A DNA stretch of 64,000 nucleotides from Plazaster borealis. Taxonomy: Eukaryota; Echinodermata; Asteroidea; Forcipulatida; Labidiasteridae. A program made the position numbers and the translations under genes. The notes under the pieces were generated by a model, which saw only the letters and a program-made list of their open reading frames with translations, did not search any database and was not told the origin of the DNA. This document shows positions 24,605 through 37,400 of the stretch, in pieces; position 1 is the first letter of the stretch, and each line of letters opens with the position of its first letter. The stretch lies in the NCBI GenBank assembly GCA_021014325.1, contig CM037475.1, positions 589,001 through 653,000 on the forward strand, written 5' to 3'.

Positions 24605-24755
24605 AAATTGAGGCTGTATCGGAATTGGCAGCAACAGCTACAGCTATGGCTGGATGGCCACGTCATTTTGCATAGGAGTATGGTACAAACTTGGCAACAC
24701 TCTGAGCAACAGTCATAGCCGTACCCGTAGTCACCAATTCGGATACGGCCTAAGA
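24605..24755. mobile_element. Small inverted-terminal repeat, GGCTGTATCGGAATTGGC type
   Basis: GGCTGTATCGGAATTGGC on the left is mirrored by CACCAATTCGGATACGGCC on the right, and CAGCTACAGCTATGGCTG lies inside. Related sequences are at 25735-25855 and 48527-48665. Confidence 0.65.
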
Positions 24756-25073
24756 GACATGAACTAGAGAGCCACAAGCCCGAGTCAACTCAGTACCAGT
24801 AATTAAAACATAACAATCATGTCCAACTGTGCTCATTACATTCAACTCTGTCAGATGTCTAATCATTAAGAATCAGAATGATGAGTTTCAATCTGAAAGA
24901 TTATTAATTGGTCAAAATTCATCTGGAAATAATCTATATCTATTTCAGTCATCTTCATAAGACTGTCAGTGTTGCTTGAAAGGAACAACTGAAAAGCCTA
25001 CTTGTCCAAGACAAGTTACTGTTGAACCCCATTTTTCAAAGACATAAATATCTTTTTCAGTGCTATTTTTATC

Positions 25074-25392
25074 TGGGCCCCAATTTCATAAGCTATTTTG
25101 AGATATGGTGGACACAATGCTATGACACTATTAGGTTTGGGGTAAATTTGTCTGTACACTCAAACCAAACAGTGCACTCCTATAGTGTCCACAATACCTT
25201 AAAAAGGCTAATAAGACTGCTCAAGCAAAAAAATTGCTCACACATTTTCTGCTTAGCAAAAATAAACAGAATACCTGTCACAGATCATAAATGTGATACA
25301 ATATTTTGGCTGGTAACCTTATTCTAGAAAGCATAATTTTGTTGTGCTCAGCTAATTTTAATCTTAAGCAGCTCTATACAACATTTGGCCCT
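25074..25392. mobile_element. MITE, GGGCCCCATTTCATAA family
   Basis: Termini TGGGCCCCAATTTCATAAGC and CAGCTCTATACAACATTTGG are imperfect inverted copies, with internal TGCTTAGCA phrases. A second copy is at 41818-42011. Confidence 0.75.
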
Positions 25393-25410
25393 GATCCATT
25401 TAATTTCTAG

Positions 25411-28400
25411 CTAACAAACACAGTCCAATTTCAGTACCCATGCCCACTGACATGGCATCTGAGATGTATTCAAACTCGGAAGGTCCACGATGATTCCCCC
25501 ATCATGTTGTCCAGGTTTCCACTGTAGCGCCCCCTGGTGACCCAGCATTGTAACTGTTGTATTGCTACTAGGATTGGGCATACCAAGCAAAAGACTATTA
25601 TTGTCCGGCCAGTCTAACAGGATTGCGTATACCACAACAGAACTTTCTTGTTTCTTTGATGTATACCTAGGAAATGATGCAAATGGCAAAAGATAAAGAT
25701 TAATAAACAAACACAACTAATGCCGAGTCCGAAGTAACGGCTGCGACTACGGCTGGATTGCCCCCGTCATTATGCTTTGAAGTTTGGGACATCCTTAGCA
25801 ACACCCTTAGCAACAGTTGTAGCCGTAGCTGTAGCCGCAAATTCAAATATGGTCTAATTTTATAAAACTAATATAAAAAATAGGGCTCCTATTTAAAGAC
25901 GGGAATTTGTGAAGCCCTTAACAAATTGTTATTTTCCAAACAAATCTCCTGAATATTAAAGCTTGCATTCTTAGTACATACCAGACTCCTGGAGTCTTGG
26001 TGTCATTCTGTGCCCTCCATGGCTTGGATGCATAGATAGCCTCACCATTCACCTTCAACCAAGAACCCAGCTGACGCAGACGCTCTTCAAATATTGGAAC
26101 AATACGACCATCATGGGTTGGACCGATGTTCACCAAGAGATTACCGCCACAACTAATGAGGGAAAACAACATTGTCATGAAAATAAAGTGAGGTGGTCTG
26201 GAAAAACGTTTCAAAACACAAAATCACTTATCACCATGGAAACATTTTCAAAGGAACATGTTATGTAAAGAAGTATTTTTTTAATGTGACAACTAATGGG
26301 ACTACAATCGTTAACAGAATAAATAATTGAATGTAAACAATCACCGAAGAGTATGACAAGATAAGAAAGTCAATATCTTTGGTAAAATCACTTCCCATAC
26401 TGACTTGAGATTGAATGCATTCACCTTGCCACACCCACCACCCACCTTACTCAACCATAGTCCCATCCCCATTATATGACCAATCAGGAAAGCTGAATGC
26501 ATTGACCCTGCCACACCCACCACCCACCATACTCAACCATAGTCCAATCCCCATTATTCAATCAGGAAAGCTCATTGACCCTGCCACACCCACTACCCAC
26601 CATACTCAACCATAGTCACATCCCCATTATTCAATCAGGAAAGCTCATTGACCCTGCCACACCCACCACCCACCATACTCAACCATAGTCACATCCCCAT
26701 TATATGACCAATCAGGAATACTGAATGCATTGACAATGCCGCACCCACCACCCACCATACTCAACCATAGTCCCATCCCCATTATATGACCAATCAGGAA
26801 AGCTGAATGCATTGACCTTGCCACACCCACCACCCACCATACTCAACCATAGTCCAATCCCCATTATTCAATCAGGAAAGCTCATTGACCCTGCCACACC
26901 CACCACCCACCATACTCAACCATAGTCCCATCCCCATTATATGACCAATCAGGAATACTGAATGCATTGACCCTGCCACACCCACTACCCACCATACTCA
27001 ACCATAGTCCCATCCCCATTATATGACCAATCAGGAGTACTGAATGCATTGACCCTGCCACACCCACTACCCACCATACTCAACCATAGTCCCATCCCCA
27101 TTATATGACCAATCAGGAATACTGAATGCATTGACCCTGCCACACCCACTACCCACCATACTCAACCATAGTCCCATCCCCATTATATGACCAATCAGGA
27201 GTACTGAATGCATTGACCCTGCCACACCCACCACCCACCATACTCAACCATAGTCCCATCCCCATTATATGACCAATCAGGAATACTGAATGCATTGACC
27301 CTGCCACACCCACTACCCACCATACTCAACCATAGTCCCATCCCCATTATATGACCAATCAGGAGTACTGAATGCATTGACTCTGCCACACCCACCACCC
27401 ACCATACTCAACCATAGTCCCATCCCCATTATATGACCAATCAGGAATACTGAATGCATTGACCCTGCCACACCCACTACCCACCATACTCAACCATAGT
27501 CCCATCCCCATTATATGACCAATCAGGAGTACTGAATGCATTGACCCTGCCACACCCACCACCCACCATACTCAACCATAGTCCAATCCCCATTATTCAA
27601 TCAGGAAAGCTCATTGACCTTGCCACACCCACTACCCACCATACTCAACCATAGTCCCATCCCCATTATTCAATCAGGAAAGCTCATTGACCCTGCCACA
27701 CCCACTACCCACCATACTCAACCATAGTCACATCCCCATTATTCAATCAGGAAAGCTCATTGACCCTGCCACACCCACCACCCACCATACTCAACCATAG
27801 TCACATCCCCATTATATGACCAATCAGGAATACTGAATGCATTGACCCTGCCACACCCACCACCCGCCATACTCAACCATAGTCCCATCCCCATTATTCA
27901 ATCAGGAAAGCTCATTGACACTGCCACACCCACCACCCGCCATACTCAACCATAGTCCCATCCCCATTATATGACCAATCAGGAAAGCTCATTGACCCTG
28001 CCACACCCACCACCCACCATACTCAACCATAGTCACATCCCCATTATATGACCAATCAGGAATACTGAATGCATTGACCCTGCCACACCCACCACCCGCC
28101 ATACTCAACCATAGTCCCATCCCCATTATTCAATCAGGAAAGCTCATTGACCCTGCCACACCCACTACCCACCATACTCAACCATAGTCCCATCCCCATT
28201 ATATGACCAATCAGGAAAGCTCATTGACCTTGCCACACCCACTACCCACCATACTCAACCATAGTCCCATCCCCATTATATGACCAATCAGGAAAGCTCA
28301 TTGACCTTGCCACACCCACTACCCACCATACTCAACCATAGTCCCATCCCCATTATATGACCAATCAGGAAAGCTCATTGACCTTGCCACACCCACTACC

Positions 28401-31400
28401 CACCATACTCAACCATAGTCCCATCCCCATTATATGACCAATCAGGAGTACTGAATGCATTGACCCTGCCACACCCACCACCCACCATACTCAACCATAG
28501 TCCCATCCCCATTATATGACCAACCAGGAAAGCTCATTGACCTTGCCACACCCACTACCCACCATACTCAACCATAGTCCCATCCCCATTATATGACCAA
28601 CCAGGAAAGCTCATTGACCTTGCCACACCCACCACCCGCCATACTCAACCATAGTCCCATCCCCATTATGACCAATCAGGAATACTGAATGCATTGACCC
28701 TGCCACACCCACCACCCACCATACTCAACCATAGTCCCATCCCCATTATATGACCAACCAGGAAAGCTCATTGACCTTGCCACACCCACCACCCGCCATA
28801 CTCAACCATATCCCCATTATATGACCAATCAGGAAAGCTCATTGACCTTGCCACACCCACCACCCACCATACTCAACCATAGTCACATCCCCATTATATG
28901 ACCAATCAGGAATACTGAATGCATTGACCCTGCCACACCCACCACCCACCATACTCAACCATAGTCCCATCCCCATTATATGACCAATCAGGAATACTGA
29001 ATGCATTGACCCTGCCACACCCACCACCCACCATACTCAACCATAGTCCCATCCCCATTATATGACCAACCAGGAAAGCTCATTGACCTTGCCACACCCA
29101 CCACCCACCATACTCAACCATAGTCACATCTCCATTATATGACCAATCAGGAATACTGAATGCATTGACCCTGCCACACCCACCACCCACCATACTCAAC
29201 CATAGTCCCATCCCCATTATATGACCAATCAGGAATACTGAATGCATTGACCCTGCCACACCCACCACCCACCATACTCAACCATAGTCCCATCCCCATT
29301 ATATGACCAATCAGGAATACTGAATGCATTGACCCTGCCACACCCACCACCCACCATACTCAACCATAGTCCCATCCCCATTATATGACCAATCAGGAAA
29401 GCTCATTGACCTTGACACACCCACTACCCACCATACTCAACCATAGTCCCATCCCCATTATATGACCAACCAGGAAAGCTCATTGACCTTGCCACACCCA
29501 CCACCCACCATACTCAACCATAGTCCCATCCCCATTATATGACCAATCAGGAATACTGAATGCATTGACCCTGCCACACCCACCACCCACCATACTCAAC
29601 CATAGTCCCATCCCCATTATATGACCAATCAGGAAAGCTCATTGACCCTGCCACACCCCCACCCACCATACTCAACCATAGTCCCATCCCCATTATATGA
29701 CCAATCAGGAATACTGAATGCATTGACCTTGTCACACCCACCACCCACCTTACTCAACCATAGTCCCATCCCTATTATATGACCAATCAGGAATACTGAA
29801 TGCATTGACCCTGCCACACCCACCACCCACCATACTCAACCATAGTCCCATCCCCATTATATGACCAATCAGGAATACTGAATGCATTGACCTTGCCACA
29901 CCCACCACCCACCATACTCAACCATAGTCCAATCCCCATTATATGACCAATCAGGAATACTGAATGCATTGACCCTGCCACACCCACTACCCACCATACT
30001 CAACCATAGTCCCATCCCCATTATGACCAATCAAGAAACCTACATAATAATTCTCCAAGGAATTGACATCTTCCTCATCACTTACCTGACAGTTTCTGCA
30101 AGGAGTCTGGTAAGATCATCCATGTCTAGGTAGTCAGTGACTTGAGCATCTCGGCGATAACCCCAAGACATCTTATCTATTGTCATAGTATTCTCCCATT
30201 TATGTTTCTGGAGTACACCTACATTAAAGTACAATAATATCGGAAACAAATTTGAAAATAAAAACTTGGGATGTAAGTGTTCTCAAATTTTTGCACATTC
30301 CTGAAATTGAGTAAACAAAAAAGGATTCTATTTCAAGAAAGGGAATTCTATTTCCTACCTGGATTGAAGTGGTCACCACATGTGTAGAATCCTCCATGTT
30401 TACAGGTTGTGTTGGTACCCCATCTATCATTGGTTACCACTTCATCCTTTACTGGACTAAAAACCAACAACCATAGAATTACAAATCAAGACTACATTTG
30501 AAATGAGACACAAAGATATCATACAGAAAACCCCTGTGGATTTGTTGCAACTTTACGCAGGCCTTAGAAGGCACTTCAATTTACTGCGCGCCTGACAGCA
30601 GCCACTCAAATCAGCTCTGTATTTGTTTGTTAATTTCTTAGTATATTGCTCATTTTGTGTTCTTGTTCTTATACAACTGGATTTGTTACTACACCTGGAA
30701 TCTACAGGACTTTTTTCTGTGTGTCCTGGAGTCATCTGAGTTGTGAAAATAGTGATTTTCTGTTGGAATTTTTCACTGCCTCATTTGAAAATTCTGGTGT
30801 ACAAAGCTAACACACACTTTGGTGGCTGCATGCTGTGCAGTCAGCCACCTCGTCCATGGACATTGTTCGCCCATCTGGGGACAATGGAGGTAAGTATCCT
30901 TTTTATTCTCTCCCTGCTTGCTAGACCATTGTACTGCACTGACTCATCTGTGGTCAGCTTTGTTCCATCAGCATCAGTTGTGCTTGGTGCTTGCATTCTG
31001 CCAAAGTCACAGCTAGGATTCATCCAGCATCGGAAATATTTGAAATGCCCTGTGTCATATTATGACAATTCCCCAGCCACTTTTCATTTGGAAATTGTGA
31101 TCTTCGGTGACATTGCTGTAAATCCCGGCCCTGAAGCTGAAAATAACTCAAACTCAGCAGAAGCTAGTCCAAACTCTACAAATTCCTACTCACGTAACAA
31201 GCTTCTCAGTCTCCGTTATGCCCCATCCACACGTGCATCAACTCTGCCTTCCTGTAAATTTACATTGCAGAATCTTGGCCTTTTTGTAAATCCCAGCACT
31301 GTTTACCGACCTACACATCGTGGTAAAAAGCTGGTCGCCGTAGAACTGTTCATAAACTCCCTATACCTGAAGTTACACCCCCATCTGTTCTAGCACCAGT

Positions 31401-34400
31401 GACTCCTGCCAAATCTCAACTCAGCCTTTGTGTTCTGAACATACAGTCCATCTGTAACAAGTATGACGATTTTGCTGATTTTGTTCTGCAAAAGATCTGG
31501 ACCTTGTTGCCGTTTCAGAAACATGGCTTAGACCAGATGACAACTTAACATGTCGTCAGTGTACCCCTGCTGGCTACTACTTTCATCACATCCCAAGACC
31601 TCACAAGACCGGTGGAGGAGTTGCAATACTGTACAGATCTACTTTATCTGTCTCTGTGAAAAGTAATGACGTCCAATACACAACTTTTGAATCTCTTCAT
31701 GCTGAGGTTTCCGGAAACTCTAAATCTGTTCGCCTTGTCATTGTATACAGACCTGAAAGAGATTCTAACGGCCAACATGTGACTTTCTCAAGTTTTCTTA
31801 AGGAATTTGAGAATTTGATTTTAGAATATCTCCTTCATCCATCGGAAATCATCATCACTGGTGACTTTAACATTCATGTTGATGACATCCACAACACCAA
31901 TGCAAACCAGTTTAAGCATCTACTTCAGGCTTTCGGTCTTACCCAGCATATCAAGGAGCCGACTCATCGTCTCGGTCATTGCCTGGACCTTGTCATAACT
32001 CGTGACATCACCCCACCCATTGTCTCAAACTTTGTTATTCTACCTGGATTCTCAGACCATTATGCAGTCATATGTAACTTGAGTCTGTGCAAGCCCAAAG
32101 TCCCAACCGTCACTATAAAGAGCCGACAGTGGAAACATGTGAATTCTCCTGAAGTGTTCCGCGACATAGGAACTCATTTAGCAAAGCTGGAAATTGATCA
32201 TGACTGCTTGGATTCCTATGTCAGCCAATATGAGAGTACTATCAGTGACATCTTGGATAAATACGCACCTTGGAAAACAAGATCAGTCAAGGTCCGAACT
32301 GAAGTTTCCTGGTTCAATGATGATATTCGTACAGCAAGAAAGATCTGTCGTCAACTTTAGCGGAAATGGCAGAAAAATGGCAAGTTAGAAATACAACGAC
32401 AAGAATATCGCAACCAATGTAAGGTAGTCAGGAATTTGATCAACCAGGCAAAGATCACCCATTATTCATCCCAAGTACAAGAATCCTCAGGAGATCAAAA
32501 GAAGCTCTTCAAGATAATTGGTAAGTTGTTGCTCAAACCCAAAACCCCCGTCCTTCCATCTACTTACAATGATCAGGACTTGGCAAATGAATTCCAGAAA
32601 TTCTTTGTCACCAAGATTTCAGACATCCGCTCATCTTTTTCATCAGTCCCTTACAACGTGCCGCAGACATTGCCACATCTTCAACCAGAGTGTAGACTAT
32701 CTGTGTTTGAGCCTGCCACTGTTGCTGAGATTCAAAGGGTTATTATGAAATCTCCTTCAAAATCCTGTGAGCTGGATCCAGTGTCAACATCCATGATGAA
32801 GCAAAACATTGATATATTTTTACCCTACATCACTAATCTTGTAAACGAATCTCTCAGTTCCGGTTGTTTCCCGATAGCCTCAAAGTTTCCTACATCAGGC
32901 CGCTCATCAAGAAACCAAACCTGGACAAGGAGATATTCAAAACTACAGACCGGTTGCAAACTTAAAATATCTTGGAAAAGTCATCGAACGAGTAGTTTCA
33001 TCACGCATTTCTGATCACATTCATAATTTTAACCTGTCCGACGTGTTCCAGTCAGCATACAAGCCTTTCCATGGGACAGAAGCTGCACTAGTCCGTGTGA
33101 GCAACGATATTCTTTCTGCAATGGACAATGGTAACCTAACAGCACTAGTCCTGCTAGACTTCAGTGCTGCCTTTGACACTGTTGATCACAACATCCTTCT
33201 CTCTCGGCTCCAGAATCACCTTGGCATAGAGGACACAGCCCTAGCATGGTGCAAATCGTATCTCTACAATAGAACTCAGCATGTATGTATTGGCACCGCA
33301 ATATCAGACCCTGTTGTTTTGAACTACTCTGTGCCACAGGGGTCGGTACTGGGCCCGCAGTGGTTTACGCTGTACACTTTACCGATTCGTGACATCATCC
33401 TGAAATTTAATCTGAATTACCATGTGTACGCAGACGACACTCAGCTATACATCACGTTTAAATCTTCTCAAGAAAACGCCAATGCATCTATTGCAAGACT
33501 TGAGAAATGCATCCAAGAGATTCGACGTTGGACACAACAAAACTTCCTGAAGTTAAATGATGATAAGACAGAGTTCCTTCTATTTGGGTCACGTCAACAG
33601 TTAACAAAGGTTTCAGTGCCATACATTTCCATCGGTGATGCTCGGATAGCTCCTCGCTGCAAGCTCGGAACTTAGGGGTTATTTTTGATTCATCGATGAC
33701 ACTTCAACCACACATCAACAACATCGTTCGTCTGTCATCATATCACATCAGGAATATTGGTAAGATTCGCAAGTACTTGGACAAAAGTGCCACTGAAAAG
33801 GTCATTCATGCATTTGTTACTTCTCGTCTTGACAACGGCAATGCTCTTCTCTACAGTCTTCCTAACAACCAGATTTCCGTCTTCAACGCCTCCAAAATAC
33901 CGCTGCCCGCATTGTGACACTGTCTAGAAAATCCTGTTCTATCACCCCCATTCTGAAACAACTACATTGGCTCCCTATCTCTCAACGAATCATCTTCAAG
34001 CTGATGCTCATTGTCCACAAAGCACTTAATGGCAAGGCTCCCCACTATATTTCTGAACTACTTCAAGTTTACACTCCATCAAGGAATCTTCGATCAAGTT
34101 CCATGCTTCTCCTCGTTGAACCCAAGTCTCGACACTCATGGGGTGACAGGTCTTTTTCTTCAGCTGCGCCACGCATCTGGAACTCTCTACCGCTTAATCT
34201 TAGATCTTGTCTTTGTACCACAAAATTCAAATCTCTTCTCAAAACTTATCTTATGTCACAGGTTTTCAAGGACTAATTTTGTTGTGTCTGTTTTGTCTTT
34301 GTTTTGTTTTGTTTTATTTTTGGGTTTTTTACTGCGCCTTGAACACCCAGCAGGGTGGATATGTGCGCATTACAAGTCTTATTATTATTATTATTATTAT

Positions 34401-37400
34401 ATTATTAATTGTTATCAATGAAGTATTCCAAAGGAAGTTTCCTTTTGAATTCTCTTCTTACGTTATTTCCGTTAATTCCGTTATTTCCTTCTTGTTAGTT
34501 TTTTTGTTTTTTGTTTTTTTTAATCTGTAATGTCGATTTCTGAATGTTAAATTTTTATCTCATTGTTTTTGTCGTATTTCAACCTATTGTAAATCTGACC
34601 GCAATTCAGCCTTTGGCTGCGATGGTCTTTTTTTTATGCAATAAACCATTTCAAATTAAAACTTACCTGTTGTTGTAAAGCCATGCAAGGAATCCAGTGC
34701 TATGCCAGTAGTTGGGTTTAACATAATATTCATTTGCTCCATCAGACCATATTACCTCTGGCTTGTACATGTTGACAATTTCATATAACTCAGGTATGGC
34801 CACTTTCTATCAAAGAATGTACAATACATTTAAACAAAAGTTTTGAATCAAATTTGTCTTCTTTCTAAAAACATCTTTTGAAGGTCGTGGGTTTGAATCC
34901 CACCCAAGTGATATGCCTGTGGATTTTTTTAACAGAAGTTAATACTTGTTTTACAGTGCTTAATACACATCTTTTAAACTTTTGAAGAATTGCAACTTTA
35001 CCTTACAATGGCATTTTATGTTATGTAAAAGCCCTTTAATAATTCCATACCTGAGCATACTGAGATGTTTGGTACTTATTCCTTTTGTCTTCTTCAAAGA
35101 GAGGATGAAACCAAGCCTTTAAGGAATGGTAGAGGCCAAAGTGGAGATCAGTCCTGTTACGGATTGACTTAGCAAGGTCTCCTGTTCCAAATGAGAAACA
35201 AAAACAATAAATGTAAACAACAACAAAATATAACATTAGTAATATTTAACTACCTCCTGCATTAGATTTAAAAACTAAACAAAATACCTAATTTGGTGAA
35301 GGTTATAAAACATAATAATAATAATAATAATAATAATGGGTTCTTATATAGCACTTTATCCCACCCCTAGGGCCATGTCAAAGCGCTCATTATTTGTTTT
35401 TCAACAGGATAACTAGAGCTATGTTTTGAATAATGAGACCCATTTACATGGTGCTGCGGCACATGCAGCAGCCACTGCCAGACACACCAGGGCAAACCCC
35501 TTCTCTTTACGATAAGTGCACTGGGTTCTTTTACGTGCATTACACAACACATGGGACCTACGGCTTTACGTCCCATCAGAAGGACGAAGCAATAATGGTT
35601 ACATTGTCAATTGCCTAAAGGACACAAGTGTCAAGACCAGGACTCGAACCCACACTTTGCTAATCAGAAACACCAGAGCTTGAGTCCAGTGTGCTTGACC
35701 GCTCGGTCACGACATGAAATGCCACGCCATACAAATTAAGAATATAATATTGTGGATATTAAAGTTGATTATAACAATATAATTTGTATTTCAGCCCACC
35801 AACAAGATCTCTCTTGGGTCCAACGTCCATGGAGTTCCAATTCCATGAATACTTGGATGGCCAGTTGGTGAAACCTTCGTGGTGTTTACTGGTCAACACA
35901 ACATATCTATAAAAAAAAACATTGAAAGCAGGAATCAGACTTTATTGCAATGTGAGGAACACACAAGCTTACACATCCTCAGAAAAGATTATAATTTTAT
36001 TTTAATAACTGTTAAATCATAGGTGTGAACAAACATGAACAATCCTGAACTGGGATGTGGTTTTCTCTCAATCTATAGCCGAAGATCACTCAATGTGACA
36101 GACTCTCTACACAACCACAAGTGATGGGGACAAAAATAAAAAGAATTTGTCTTCCAAGCTTTGATGAAAGGTTTTATGCCTTTCTGCATGGCTTGAAGAT
36201 GTTTAAGAAATCTTGGAATCAGGAAACATTTTGAAAAATATCACAGGGGACTGCCTGTGTTAAGTTAAGGGTTATTCTCAATGTGCTGACTTACTTCGCT
36301 CCAGATGACTGGAAGATATCTGCCCAATGATCAGGATCAAACAGCTCTGCCGTAAACATCTTAGCAAAATCCTCATAAGTGAAGCTTGGGTCATAGTTCT
36401 CCTTCATGAAATCAACAATAGGTTTCTTAGGAGTGTCCCCTCTCCAATACCACCAGAACCACTCAGCTGGAATAGCGCCATGTCCACTAAAACTAAATAA
36501 CATTATCAGAGAAAGTTAATATTAAGTCCATCTAATAAACCACAAAATGTTACTGTTAGTTATTTACTGTGGTAAATATATCATCATTATAAGGCCACAT
36601 AAAATTAAAAAATTGTTGATCGTCCTTTTTTGGTGGGAAGTTGGGGTGGGAGGGCGGTTTTTAGTTTTTAATTTTTTTATTTTTAGGACATGGCAAAATA
36701 TGAAATATAGAATCAAGAAATCATCACAATCACTATAAAACAGAGGGTTTGTGTGATTTTGATGTTTTTAATTGTTTTGTTAAACCCATTTAACTCCTAG
36801 ATGACATTTTCTGTGAACATTTTCTTAAGTAGTCCTATTTGAAGAATTGTTCTTGTTTTTGCCAACACAACCTTTCTTCAAATATCTATTTCCAACCTAC
36901 GGATTTTGAAAAAATATCAGCTGAACAATGTGGGAGCAAAATTTGACTGAAAAGATCATTGAAAAGACCGTTTTTTATGATTTAAAAAAAAAACAAAAAA
37001 TGGGGTCGGGGGGTTTCGTAGGGTCGGGCAGGGACGATCAACAATTTCTTGTGTTTATGTGGCCTAATGGCATTTTACACACAGAGCCTTGTCACTTGTC
37101 ATCCTTTATGTGCCATGTTCTGCCATGTCGCTCAACAAATTTACTAGGATAGGAGTACTTAGATACTATAGGACACTTCAGACGCTTTGCTGCTTCGTTT
37201 TCAAAATAATCTTTACCCGGTTGTTTGCCCAATTGAGGCAAAGTCGAGTCATGGGCTGGCAGAAGGCTAACCGTCTGCATGGCACCATCCACGTTTATTT
37301 AGAACTTTCGGAGTATGGGATGGACAGGTTTTTGCGTCTATTTTGTGTTTAATGTGAACAAAAATTCAAATGACAAGGATCTATGTGTGAGATAAAACAA

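Noticed and set aside
26411..30033. Many minus-strand ORFs beginning [15 protein letters not shown] in the satellite
   Set aside because: They are frame readings of the 82-base repeat, shift frame between units and lie in an intron.
26411..30033. CRISPR-like array of regular repeats
   Set aside because: Whole units are tandem with no unique spacers, and the DNA is eukaryotic with introns. The same applies to 54914-57241.
30224..30430. Independent small gene on the minus strand
   Set aside because: Overlaps FUCA-A exon 30359-30456 in another frame and runs into its intron.
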